Origin: Brevibacterium atlanticum
GTDB lineage: Bacteria; Actinomycetota; Actinomycetes; Actinomycetales; Brevibacteriaceae
Direction of reading: 5' to 3'
NCBI RefSeq assembly: GCF_011617245.1
Contig: NZ_CP050152.1
Coordinates: 3,152,503 to 3,216,502, forward strand
DNA: 64,000 nucleotides
Shown here: positions 27,281-35,255 of the stretch, piece after piece
Layout: every line of letters starts with the position of its first letter
Numbering within the stretch: position 1 is the stretch's first letter
The notes under the pieces: generated by a model
Told to the model about the DNA's origin: nothing
Databases searched by the model: none
The model's input: the letters and a program-made list of their open reading frames with translations, nothing else
Position numbers and translations under genes: made by a program

Positions 27281-27832
27281 GTGTTCACCAACATCTTTCT
27301 CAACGGAACTGTCGGCGTCGGAAAATCGACGACAGCGGACGAGATCGCCGTCATTCTGGCTGAGGCCGGAGTGCCGCACGCTGTGATCGATCTCGATGGT
27401 CTGCGCCGCAGCTGGCCCTGCGAGGAACATGACCCCTTCGACCACGAGATCGAGATGCAGAATCTGTCAGCTGTCGCGTCCAACTACCGCGCAGCCGGCG
27501 CCGACGTGATCGTGCTCGCTGGCGTGCTCGAGGACAGAGATGAGATCCCCAGGTACCGAGCCGCCTGCGGTGGTGGTCCCATGGCCGTCTGCCGGATCAC
27601 CGCTGATGAAGGCGTTGGAGAAGCACGGCTGCGTGGACGCCATGGAACTTCGGATGACGAATTGAAGTGGCACCTGGCGCGGTTCAAAGAGCTTTCGTCG
27701 ATCATCGACGAAGCTGGTGCCTTCGACGCCGTCTTCGACTCGACTGACAGGAACGTGCGAGACGTCGCTGTCGATGTCATCAAGCACTCGAATCCGGGCT
27801 TGCTGGAGCGCATTGACGCGCCGGAGGACTAG
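27281..27832 (+). CDS. Small P-loop kinase-like protein
   Basis: 183 residues from a GTG start. A Walker A motif, GTVGVGKST, is at residues 9-17, followed by VIDLDGLRRSW, the position where APS-kinase-like and shikimate-kinase-like proteins carry the substrate Asp, and ADVIVLAGVLEDRDE. The protein is acidic and has no membrane segments. It resembles the AAA/adenylylsulfate-kinase-like group in which many members act on small molecules including antibiotics, but the substrate is unknown. It stands alone between the hydrolase remnant and the minus-strand operon; no strong ribosome site is visible. Confidence 0.72.
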   Translation: MFTNIFLNGTVGVGKSTTADEIAVILAEAGVPHAVIDLDGLRRSWPCEEHDPFDHEIEMQNLSAVASNYRAAGADVIVLAGVLEDRDEIPRYRAACGGGPMAVCRITADEGVGEARLRGRHGTSDDELKWHLARFKELSSIIDEAGAFDAVFDSTDRNVRDVAVDVIKHSNPGLLERIDAPED

Positions 27833-27917
27833 GCGAGGTCGCCGAACACGGTCTGCGGTGATCCGTCCGCCGATTCGCCAGCATGGTTCATCTCACATGC
27901 CTGGATTCCAGCTGATC

Positions 27918-29063
27918 TCATCCACGGGAATGCCTCTGCAACCATGGCCACGACTGGAGCCGATCAGTCACCGTTCCGAGAAATTGCCCAGGAGTGAGGC
28001 GAAGGGCGGAATCTCGAAGAGACACCAGGAGGGGGTTCGCCGTCTGTGCAACGCGACTGGCAACACGTGATCGTCTCCAGATCGACCGTGTCCGGGGTCC
28101 GCGCAGCTCCGAGTACGCTGCCAGTGCCGTGTCGACCTGACCTGTCGACGCACGATACAGCAAGCAGACCAGAGTAGCCGCGTCCTCGATCGCCTGCCCA
28201 GCTCCTTGACCGAGATTGGGTGTCATAGCGTGAGCGGCGTCTCCGATGAGCACTGTCCGTCCACGTGAGAAGGAACGGAGCGGGGCAGCGAGGTCATAGA
28301 TGTCGTGACGGAGAATGTTTTCGGCCGACGTCGCTCTGATGCAGTTCCCAACTGTCCTATGCCATTCGGTGAACAGGTGCCGTACGACTTCACGTTCATC
28401 AGCGAAGTCAGAGCCTTCTCGGATATTTCGCGTCCCGAACCAATAGATGCGCCCGTCCCTCAAGGGAACGATCCCGAAAATCTGGCCAGGCCCCCAGGTT
28501 TCTCCTGCTTCACCTCCGATATCGACCGGATCGGTACTCACTCCTCGCCATGCGGTGAACCCAGCGTAGCGAAGGCCCGGGTCAAGACCGATAGCGCTGC
28601 GACTGCGGCTGCGTATTCCATCGGCTGCGATGACGAGGTCGAATTGCTCACTCTGCTCGCCGAGCGTGACAGTCGGAGAGCCGTCTGAGGAAACAGTGGC
28701 ATGGGCTCGGAGTCTCAGAGTCTCGGGCTCGAGCTGACGCAGGAGTGCACCATGCAGGTCCGCGCGGTGAACACTGCGCATCGAAGCGACCGTCGATTGT
28801 GGGAGTGTCAGGAGCCACTCTCCAGAGGGGCGTCGGTGACCAGCACGAATTCTGGCTATATCACTGCTCGACACGTCTCTGACCGCCTCGCCGAGACCCA
28901 GCAGGTCCAGAGCGGCGAATGAATTGTCGAAGAGCGTGAGCCCTGCACCGATGGAGGTTGCGTCCGCTCGCTGCTCGTACATCATCACGTCGTGGCCACT
29001 CTTCTGAAGTCCGAGACCGACGGTGAGTCCAGCGATTCCGGCTCCGATCACGGCAATCCGCAT
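27918..29063 (-). CDS. FAD-dependent monooxygenase (salicylate-hydroxylase type)
   Basis: 381 residues. It has the FAD dinucleotide motif IAVIGAGIAGLTVGLGL near the N-terminus, ending at MYEQRAD, the DG motif in VIAADGIRSRSR, and the second FAD motif GRTVLIGDAAHAMTPNLGQG. This is the aromatic-ring hydroxylase/UbiH-like class, using NAD(P)H and oxygen. The gene is last in a five-gene minus-strand run, 29 bases behind the ornithine-cyclodeaminase-like gene. The substrate is unknown; an aromatic or N-heterocyclic acid is plausible from the company it keeps. Confidence 0.88.
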   Translation of the reverse strand: MRIAVIGAGIAGLTVGLGLQKSGHDVMMYEQRADATSIGAGLTLFDNSFAALDLLGLGEAVRDVSSSDIARIRAGHRRPSGEWLLTLPQSTVASMRSVHRADLHGALLRQLEPETLRLRAHATVSSDGSPTVTLGEQSEQFDLVIAADGIRSRSRSAIGLDPGLRYAGFTAWRGVSTDPVDIGGEAGETWGPGQIFGIVPLRDGRIYWFGTRNIREGSDFADEREVVRHLFTEWHRTVGNCIRATSAENILRHDIYDLAAPLRSFSRGRTVLIGDAAHAMTPNLGQGAGQAIEDAATLVCLLYRASTGQVDTALAAYSELRGPRTRSIWRRSRVASRVAQTANPLLVSLRDSALRLTPGQFLGTVTDRLQSWPWLQRHSRG

Positions 29064-29092
29064 CTTCTCTCCTTCAGTGAGATCGACAGCGA

Positions 29093-30067
29093 TCAGTCGG
29101 AGAATGAGATGCTGGTGCCGAGTTCACGCGCGATCGCCCAGTCATTGATCCAGTCGAGAATCGGCAGATCCCAAAGGTATGGGGCTCCGAGCTCGAACAC
29201 CACAGTCTGTCCCGAAGAAGAACGAGCAGGCTCATGGTCCAGCATGACGTCTGCGAGTTCGACAGCTTCGGAGGGCATCGTCGGTGGAGCCTGACTGAGG
29301 AATCCGCTGGAGAACCCTTGTGCGATGAGCTCAGGGTGCTGTCGTGTGGGTACAACGAAGCGTGCACCGAGGCTGAGGAGGTTCATACCCGATCCGGTCA
29401 TCGTGACGAAGAGACTTCCAGGGCTGACTGCCTCGGGCCGCGGCAGAGCAGGTTCTCCCGGGTGATAGCGACCCGCGGCCGTGATGACGTCGGAGCCGTC
29501 GACGGCGGCATCGACGGTCGGGGCCGCGGTGACGGGAACTGAAAGAGATCGGCCGACCTCCTCTGCAAACCGTTCTCGGTTGGATTGCGTCGGGCTCCAG
29601 ACTGTGATCGCTTCGAGCTGCGGCATCACTTGGGAGATCGTGCGCACATGGCTGTGCGCCTGTGCGCCGCTGCCAAGGACAGTCAGCCTGCTGGCACACT
29701 CTGGTGCCAGATGACGCACACCCACTGCTGCTGGAACCGCGGTCCGCAACTCGTTGAAATCGTCAAGACAGATGAGTGTCTCGACCTCGCCGGTCTCACG
29801 GCTGATCCGGATACCGAGACGGGCGTTCTGCCGTGGGCCCTCATGGACCCGCGGGAAGAGCCTGAGGCTTGCCCCTGTGGAACAGGAGGTGAACTGGTTG
29901 GCCAGCTCGTCGCCGTTGGGAAGCTTCACACCCGTGAAGGTTGTTTCGCCGGCGTCGCCCAGATGGCTTCGGATGAGCGAACCCTCAAGTCTGTCGATGG
30001 CCTCGTTCAACAGTCCGATGTCCGACGACAGCTCTCTCAGGTCGGATCGAGTCAGCAGATTCGGCAT
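29093..30067 (-). CDS. Ornithine cyclodeaminase/mu-crystallin family protein
   Basis: 324 residues from the ATG at 30067. The features are those of the family: FTGVKLPNGDE and NARLGIRISRETGE in the first part, then a Rossmann region VLGSGAQAHSHVRTISQVMP (GxGxQAxxH) and VWSPTQSNRERFAEEV for NAD(P) binding. Members interconvert imines and amino acids, or dehydrogenate alanine/ornithine-like compounds. With a flavin monooxygenase and an MFS carrier in the same operon, it probably serves uptake and breakdown of a nitrogen compound. The specific substrate is not predictable. Confidence 0.87.
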   Translation of the reverse strand: MPNLLTRSDLRELSSDIGLLNEAIDRLEGSLIRSHLGDAGETTFTGVKLPNGDELANQFTSCSTGASLRLFPRVHEGPRQNARLGIRISRETGEVETLICLDDFNELRTAVPAAVGVRHLAPECASRLTVLGSGAQAHSHVRTISQVMPQLEAITVWSPTQSNRERFAEEVGRSLSVPVTAAPTVDAAVDGSDVITAAGRYHPGEPALPRPEAVSPGSLFVTMTGSGMNLLSLGARFVVPTRQHPELIAQGFSSGFLSQAPPTMPSEAVELADVMLDHEPARSSSGQTVVFELGAPYLWDLPILDWINDWAIARELGTSISFSD

Positions 30068-30108
30068 GGTGGTTCCTTTCATTCTGTTTGATGGAGACGG
30101 ATTCGTGG

Positions 30109-30861
30109 TCACGATTCCGCGTCGGTGCCTGTCGTTTCGACGTTCCGTGGACCGGTCACCTCGGCCGCAGAGAGCCCCGCCCGTTTGGTGATCTTGTCGA
30201 GCTTCCTCGCCAGAGAGCACATCGCAGATCCAGCATGATTCGTCATATGCTCATAGGCACCTAATGCCGCAATGGCGACGTCGAGGAGCTCGTTTTCGAC
30301 ATCGGTCTGTGAATGCGTCACTCCCTTGCGCGGGTTCTGACCGGTCATACCGATATAGGCAGCGACAGCTTCGCCGGCTTCTTCGATGGTCTTCGCAATC
30401 CGCCCCCACGTCACGGCCTCCGGGTCACGATCGGCGTTGTCCTCGTCGATCCACTTCGACAACGCGGTCAATTCTGCATCGATCTTCGTGAACTGCGAGC
30501 AGTCGCTGCCTGCAGTCGCGGTGGTTAGCCGACTCGACATGGTGTCAGTATCGGCATTCTTGGTTGCGGTAAACGTGATGACCCTGTTGACTGCAGCCCT
30601 GGCGAGGATAAATGGGTCGGATGCCGCGACGCTCGCGACCTCCTCTTTGCTTATGCCGCGGGCCAGGATCACTCCCCCGGAACGAGGCTGTTTGGGCCCT
30701 GAACTGACAAAAGTCCCCGTCCTGAAGTGCTCATCGAGCCATTCCCGATGGTCGGGCAGCAATCGGTCGATGCGAGCCATCTCGCTGATGTAGTCGATGT
30801 CGATGATGAACAGCAGATCGTCGCTGCTGCCTGTATCAGTCGTTGTCGTTTCGGTTGGCAT
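30109..30861 (-). CDS. YCII-like domain fused to a MazG-like domain
   Basis: 250 residues. The N-terminal ~100 residues look like YciI/YCII: RIDRLLPDHREWLDEHFRTG, FVSSGPKQPRSGGVILARG, and a DPF motif (VAASDPFILARA) close to the family's catalytic/binding Asp. The C-terminal half (about 130-235) reads like a MazG/NTP-pyrophosphohydrolase helix bundle: TWGRIAKTIEEAGEAVAAYIG with the EExxE-type helix, then DVENELLDVAIAALGAYEHM with ExxxD. I do not know this combination as a named family. It overlaps the MFS gene end by 26 bases and lies 41 bases before the next gene, so it is in the operon. Confidence 0.75.
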   Translation of the reverse strand: MPTETTTTDTGSSDDLLFIIDIDYISEMARIDRLLPDHREWLDEHFRTGTFVSSGPKQPRSGGVILARGISKEEVASVAASDPFILARAAVNRVITFTATKNADTDTMSSRLTTATAGSDCSQFTKIDAELTALSKWIDEDNADRDPEAVTWGRIAKTIEEAGEAVAAYIGMTGQNPRKGVTHSQTDVENELLDVAIAALGAYEHMTNHAGSAMCSLARKLDKITKRAGLSAAEVTGPRNVETTGTDAES

Positions 30862-32116
30862 CTGAATGGTCCCTTTCTCGGTGAGGCCGGTCGGATGTGA
30901 GCATTGTCGATATGACGATCATGAGGACGGAGAACGGGATGAGTGCGACCAGAGGCGCGCGATGTCCAAGGGCTTCGGCGACCTGATTGAGGACCGGAAT
31001 GAAGACGCTGCCGATAGTCGTTGAGGAACCGAGGATGATCGCAGACACCGCAGCTGTATGGTGAGGCATTGCTTTCATCGCGATGAGCAGCTGCGGCGCA
31101 TAGGCCAGGTAGAGCGCAGCGCCTAGAGCAAGCGCAAGGAACGGCACCCATGTGGCGTCACCTGCCAGTCCGAGGAAGGTCGCGCATGCGGTTGATGCGA
31201 CCCCAGCGATGATCATCGTGCGCTTCAGACCGATACGGGCGCCGACCCAACCTCCCACCAGAGTTCCGACGACTCCCCCGGCACCGAAGAATCCGAGACC
31301 TCTGCTAGCAGTATCGAGCGCGATTCCGAAACTGAAGTGCATGGTCAACGGCAGGAACGTGTTGATGCCGAGAAATACGGTTGACCACAGGCAGGCCGAC
31401 ACAACCGCCAGGACGAACATGCGGTTAGGGCGAAATCGCCTTTGGGCCTTGGTGCTGTGCGGAAGGCTGTCCGTTGGAGACGTTCGATTGGCCAGCAGGC
31501 AGAGCAGTGAAACGAGCACTCCAGGAACAGCGATGACCACGGCCATCAGCCACGAGGCATGGACGAACTCTGGCCGAAACAGCAGCGGAGCAACGGCGAA
31601 TCCGAGTGCTCCCCCAGTGGCAAAGACTGCGGTCGAACGAGGGCCGGCGTCTGCGAAGCGCCGGATGGAATATGCGGCCGCTGGGTGGAAGATGCATGAT
31701 CCGACGTAGAGAAGCAGGACAGCCGTCGTGATCCCCACCGTATCTCGCCCTGCAAATGACATCGCCAGTCCGATTCCGGAGGCACTGAGTCCGATCGCAC
31801 CGATGACGGTCCGTCGAGTCTTGTCCACGGCGAGTCCGGCGATGGGCTGGCCGATGCTGGAAATGACGGAGCCAACGGCAATGATCGTCGTGATCGTCTG
31901 TTGGTCAAAGCCCTTGTAGACAATCAGGCTGGGGATCGCCGCCAGTACGGCTCCGGTACATCCGTCGTTGATGAGATGAGCAAGGCTCCACGCGGCGATG
32001 ATGCGACCGTGTGCTGAGTACACGGATGAGCGCCGAGCCGCTCTTCTTCCGAAAAGACCCTCTGCATTGTCCGCGTGGTGTTGGTCTGTGCTTCTGGCCG
32101 GCCTGATGATGATCAC
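30836..32116 (-). CDS. MFS transporter, fosmidomycin-resistance (Fsr)-like
   Basis: 426 residues from the GTG at 32116, which overlaps the stop of the preceding gene (GTGA). About twelve membrane helices: SLAHLINDGCTGAVLAAIPSL and GLAVDKTRRTVIGAIGL (the loop 2-3 signature) in the N half; GVVGTLVGGWVGARIGLKR repeats it in the C half. The opening HLINDG plus the overall order resembles Fsr-type exporters, but an uptake role is equally possible. The frame extends further upstream without a stop; that part encodes Arg/His-rich noise over the DUF3995 gene and is excluded. Confidence 0.85.
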   Translation of the reverse strand: MIIIRPARSTDQHHADNAEGLFGRRAARRSSVYSAHGRIIAAWSLAHLINDGCTGAVLAAIPSLIVYKGFDQQTITTIIAVGSVISSIGQPIAGLAVDKTRRTVIGAIGLSASGIGLAMSFAGRDTVGITTAVLLLYVGSCIFHPAAAYSIRRFADAGPRSTAVFATGGALGFAVAPLLFRPEFVHASWLMAVVIAVPGVLVSLLCLLANRTSPTDSLPHSTKAQRRFRPNRMFVLAVVSACLWSTVFLGINTFLPLTMHFSFGIALDTASRGLGFFGAGGVVGTLVGGWVGARIGLKRTMIIAGVASTACATFLGLAGDATWVPFLALALGAALYLAYAPQLLIAMKAMPHHTAAVSAIILGSSTTIGSVFIPVLNQVAEALGHRAPLVALIPFSVLMIVISTMLTSDRPHRERDHSDANRNDND

Positions 32117-32607
32117 CTCTGTCTTTTTCGACGTGGTCTCGTTCTGGTTGAGTGTCGGGGCACACCGACGGCGAGCGCGATCAGCAGCAATGTTCCCCAG
32201 AGAAGAAATAGAGGGTCCCACAACCAGGCGTGACCGGCCATCGCCACTCGGTCCACAGTGCGGCTGTCGTCGCCTGCTCCAAGCAGGACAGCGTTGCCGA
32301 TGACTGTATTTGCACCTCCCCAGACGACGAGGGCTCCCCCACCGGCCCAGCAGAACCCTCTTGTCACCATCGGGTGCGGCCACTCGAAGATGCCGAGGGC
32401 CAAAGGGGCACAGGCAGCAATGATCTTCACTATTCCTACCGCGCCCAAGAGTGCCTGACGGGTAGAGAAGAAATCCGCGATGTCCGAGCCAAGTGTGTCG
32501 ATGAGGCTCTGGCCTCCCAAGGCCCAATACAGGCTGAACCCGGCGTGGATGATTCCACAGGCTGCGGCGCCCAGCAGGGGCAGACGCTCATGACTACTGT
32601 GTTGCAT
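32113..32607 (-). CDS. DUF3995-type small membrane protein
   Basis: 164 residues with four hydrophobic segments: LLGAAACGIIHAGFSLYWALGG with the following SLIDT motif, LLGAVGIVKIIAACAPLAL, WAGGGALVVWGGANTVIGN and WDPLFLLWGTLLLIALAVG. This is the pattern of DUF3995 proteins; function unknown. It starts the operon (stop overlaps the MFS GTG) and ends in a strongly basic tail (RTRPRRKRQR). Its beginning overlaps the tail of the degenerate MFS gene by 14 bases. Confidence 0.82.
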   Translation of the reverse strand: MQHSSHERLPLLGAAACGIIHAGFSLYWALGGQSLIDTLGSDIADFFSTRQALLGAVGIVKIIAACAPLALGIFEWPHPMVTRGFCWAGGGALVVWGGANTVIGNAVLLGAGDDSRTVDRVAMAGHAWLWDPLFLLWGTLLLIALAVGVPRHSTRTRPRRKRQR

Positions 32608-33259
32608 CGGCTGGCCCGTGAGCGAGTTGACGCTGACCGCTGCAGATGATGGGCAGGGTGAGAAGCGGCGGGTTCAGGCAGCAATGCACGATTCTGCCTC
32701 GCCTGGGGTCGGTCGCCAGTCGGCCGGCGACGGACTCTCCCGGACTGGCCGAGAGGCCAAAGGCAGTGAGCAGAATGGTCATCCTGGATGATGCCCCTGC
32801 TTCGAGCGTCGCGATAGTGCTGAGGTATGTGCAGACGAGATAGACACCGCTGAAAATCAGGAGCGTCCGGATCAGTCCAGCAGTGATTCTCGGTTCCGAG
32901 AGCATTCTCCCCACGCCCACGAGGTCCGTTGTCTGACGGGCCGCCGATTTCGGGAGGGATAGGCAGATCGGAACTGCGACAACACCTGCACCAGCCGACG
33001 GCAGTGCACTGCATGCGTAGACCGCGGAGACCACGGTCACCAGTGACCCTGCCCGTCCGGTTGAGACATCAAGAGTCGCTGCGACGTTCGGCAGCAGCCC
33101 GGCGATGACGAACGAGTCGGACCCGACCACGAACGTATCAGAAGCCGATACCAGCGAAATCACTCGCCATCGCCCATCAAGTCCATCGACAAGCTTGAGC
33201 TTCTCACTTGCCCGACTTCGACTCGGGTCCGACGGTTCTGCGCTCTCACCATTTTTCAT
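32594..33259 (-). pseudogene. Gutted MFS (DHA1-type) transporter
   Basis: Reading from an ATG at 33259 (an alternative ATG is at 33286), residues encode MFS helix 1 (ISLVSASDTFVVGSDSFVIAG) and helix 2 (LVTVVSAVYACSALPSAG), then jump straight to a central cytoplasmic loop (ICLSLPKSAARQTTDLVGVG) and a helix 7-like segment (LIRTLLIFSGVYLVCTYLST), and stop soon after. Helices 3-6 and most of 8-12 are absent. About 222 residues remain of a normal ~400. The frame is still open, so a small product could be made but not a transporter. Confidence 0.78.
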
Positions 33260-33514
33260 GGAGTTTCGACCTTGGTCTTCTTTCACTTCGAAGCGTCTCT
33301 GGAAGTTCTGTTCTCAAGCGACATCCGCCTGATACCATGTTTCGTAATCTAGTCATCATGGCGCGTTTACGCAACACTGGCGAATAGAGCTTCTCGACAC
33401 TCCCTCTGGACAGGCAACGCTCCCACACCGGGGCAGTGAAGCCGAGTGCGCCGAGTTCGAAGGCTCCGTTAGGCGAGGAACAGGAATCGCCCCGACCGCC
33501 GTCACGGCTCAACA

Positions 33515-34966
33515 TTGCAGGTCCACGAGAGGAACGAATCGTCCCCCAGCAGTCCGAATCGCTTTCAGCCGAAGCGGCGACACTGCAACCAGCAGCGAAC
33601 AGCCGTTGCTGCTGAAGCCCACACCGAACGAAGAGTGCGGAGAATTCCCTACGGGCTCATCGGCGCAGCAGCGGCGATCACCCTGGCCGCAACCGCCCTA
33701 GGCATAGTGCATCGATCTGCAGCTGACTCTCCTGACAGCTCAACCGCCGCGCCTGCGCTCAGTTCTGGCGTTGATGCACCAGCAGGAATCTCTGCGGACG
33801 AACCATACTTCCCTTTCGGTGCCGATGAATCGGAGGGTAAGCCGATCGTCGATGTCTACCTGGATTTCATGTGCCCCTTCTGCGCCCTGTTCCCCGAAAC
33901 CAACGGCGCAGACATCAAACGCCTCGTAGAAGAAGAAGTATTGCGAATACACACGACGACGATGCTGGATCAGATGTCGACGACCGGCGACTACTCCACC
34001 CGCGCCGCCAATGCAGCCGCGTGCGTGTATGACTCGGAGCCGAGCAGCTTCCTCGAATTCGAGAATCGACTCTTCGCCCACCAGCCGAAAGAGGGAACTC
34101 CGGGACTCACTGACGAACGAATCGAGGAGCTGGCATCAACATCCGATGCCCCAGAAGAACTGGGCAGATGCATCGCCGATCTCGACTATGAGCCATGGCT
34201 TCACAGCACCGTCCAGACAGATGCCCTTGAACACATCTCTGGCACACCGTCAATCTTCATCAATGGGCAACTGTGGGACAGCAGGGGCGCGCTGTGGACC
34301 GAGCCGGGAAAGCTTCGCTCGGCGATACTCCGCGGTGGGAAGCAACTGTCACCCTCGTTGCAGTCGGAAGCGTTTCGGATGGTAGCCTTTTCGTGCCGAA
34401 TGGGAAACTTTGAGGTGGAGGCAATGGGTTCTTCCGTCACGGGACGATTCGGGCACGCCGTCCGAGCGCGACGCGCAGAGATCGGGATTTCGCTCGAGCA
34501 GCTGTCGGACGCGACCGGAATTTCCCGCGGCACACTCTCTCGGATAGAGAATCAAGCCCTGAATACCAGCCTGACGAACGCTGTGGCGATCTCCAGCGTA
34601 CTCGGGGTTGAGATCACCGATCTCCTGCGACCGACGGAGTCGACCATCGTGCGCAAGGGAGAGTCCATCGAGTTCAGCGATGAGTCAGGCGTGAGTCGAA
34701 CGACGATCATGCAACCGCCGAACGGCCCTGAACTCGTTCGCTACGAACTGCCGCCTGGCACTTCGACAGTCACCTTCGCGCCACATCCGCCCAGGTCCTT
34801 CGAGACCGCCCATATAGTCACCGGTTCGATGATCTACACCCATGGCGCGGAGGATTTCGAACTCGGCACCGGGGACACCATCACCATTCCTGCAGATCAG
34901 GAACATGTGATGCGCAATCCCTTCGAATCCCATTGCACCGTCCTCGTACTGCTCACCGGCGCGTGA
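33515..34966 (+). CDS. DsbA-like thioredoxin-fold protein running in frame into an XRE-cupin regulator
   Basis: One open frame of up to 483 codons. The first ~300 encode a single membrane anchor (YGLIGAAAAITLAATALGIV) and a DsbA/thioredoxin domain with the active-site motif MCPFC, then SGTPSIFINGQ with the cis-Pro loop. The normal family end falls near ILRGGKQ. Without a stop the frame continues through MVAFSCRMGNFEVEA into a complete XRE-cupin regulator. A protein with an exported thioredoxin domain and a DNA-binding domain makes no topological sense, so either the DsbA stop was lost or only the shorter products matter. The start is uncertain: TTG 33515 or GTG 33635. Confidence 0.65.
   Translation: MQVHERNESSPSSPNRFQPKRRHCNQQRTAVAAEAHTERRVRRIPYGLIGAAAAITLAATALGIVHRSAADSPDSSTAAPALSSGVDAPAGISADEPYFPFGADESEGKPIVDVYLDFMCPFCALFPETNGADIKRLVEEEVLRIHTTTMLDQMSTTGDYSTRAANAAACVYDSEPSSFLEFENRLFAHQPKEGTPGLTDERIEELASTSDAPEELGRCIADLDYEPWLHSTVQTDALEHISGTPSIFINGQLWDSRGALWTEPGKLRSAILRGGKQLSPSLQSEAFRMVAFSCRMGNFEVEAMGSSVTGRFGHAVRARRAEIGISLEQLSDATGISRGTLSRIENQALNTSLTNAVAISSVLGVEITDLLRPTESTIVRKGESIEFSDESGVSRTTIMQPPNGPELVRYELPPGTSTVTFAPHPPRSFETAHIVTGSMIYTHGAEDFELGTGDTITIPADQEHVMRNPFESHCTVLVLLTGA
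34424..34966 (+). CDS. XRE family regulator with C-terminal cupin sensor domain
   Basis: 180 residues from the ATG at 34424, which has its own GGAGG ribosome site 5 bases upstream, so it can be made independently of the ORF it sits in. The HTH is complete (FGHAVRARRAEIGISLEQLS, then DATGISRGTLSRIE), followed by a cupin domain (residues ~90-180; SFETAHIVTGSMIYTHGAED, GDTITIPADQEHVMRNP). Such proteins commonly sense a small ligand and control neighbouring metabolic genes; the divergent MFS remnant and the operon beyond it are candidate targets. Confidence 0.82.
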   Translation: MGSSVTGRFGHAVRARRAEIGISLEQLSDATGISRGTLSRIENQALNTSLTNAVAISSVLGVEITDLLRPTESTIVRKGESIEFSDESGVSRTTIMQPPNGPELVRYELPPGTSTVTFAPHPPRSFETAHIVTGSMIYTHGAEDFELGTGDTITIPADQEHVMRNPFESHCTVLVLLTGA

Positions 34967-35084
34967 CGCTGGCTCACCTCGTCGGCGACATCTGAGACCG
35001 CCGAACCAAGCCGGCGGGCCGCCTGAGCAGCATTCTCACCACCCACATCGAGCGCACCGCTGCCGGTATTCGGCCGGCAGGAGA

Positions 35085-35222
35085 CTAATCGTCAGACCAG
35101 CCGACAACTACCCCTCCGACAGCCATGACCGCCTGGCCCTGGTATCGAATTTCAGTCTTCACGACTTCTGCGCCCTCGCGCAGGCAAGACGCACCGACAA
35201 GCATCCAGAACTGACTCTTGAC
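35085..35222 (-). pseudogene. Possible C-terminal scrap of a thioesterase-like gene
   Basis: An open stretch of 45 codons on the minus strand ends in a normal stop: QFWMLVGASCLREGAEVVKT, then EIRYQGQAVMAVGGVVVGW. The alternating strand pattern resembles the last two strands of a PaaI/hot-dog thioesterase. There is no start or upstream part; the fragment ends at the TetR promoter. The rest of 34967-35255 shows nothing recognisable. Confidence 0.3.
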
Positions 35223-35248
35223 TCAAACTAATACAGCTGTGTTAGTCT
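35218..35248 (+). promoter_or_regulatory. TetR operator-promoter, leaderless and autoregulated
   Basis: TTGACT (35218-35223) and TAGTCT (35243-35248) bracket a near-perfect palindrome ACTAATACAGCTGTGTTAGT (35227-35246). The ATG at 35256 follows 7 bases after the -10. A repressor bound here would block its own promoter. Confidence 0.75.
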
Positions 35249-35255
35249 GGTTTGC

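Noticed and set aside
30836..32527. MFS frame extended upstream to 563 residues
   Set aside because: The extra part overlaps DUF3995 in another frame and is basic noise. GTG 32116 overlaps the previous stop as in a coupled operon.
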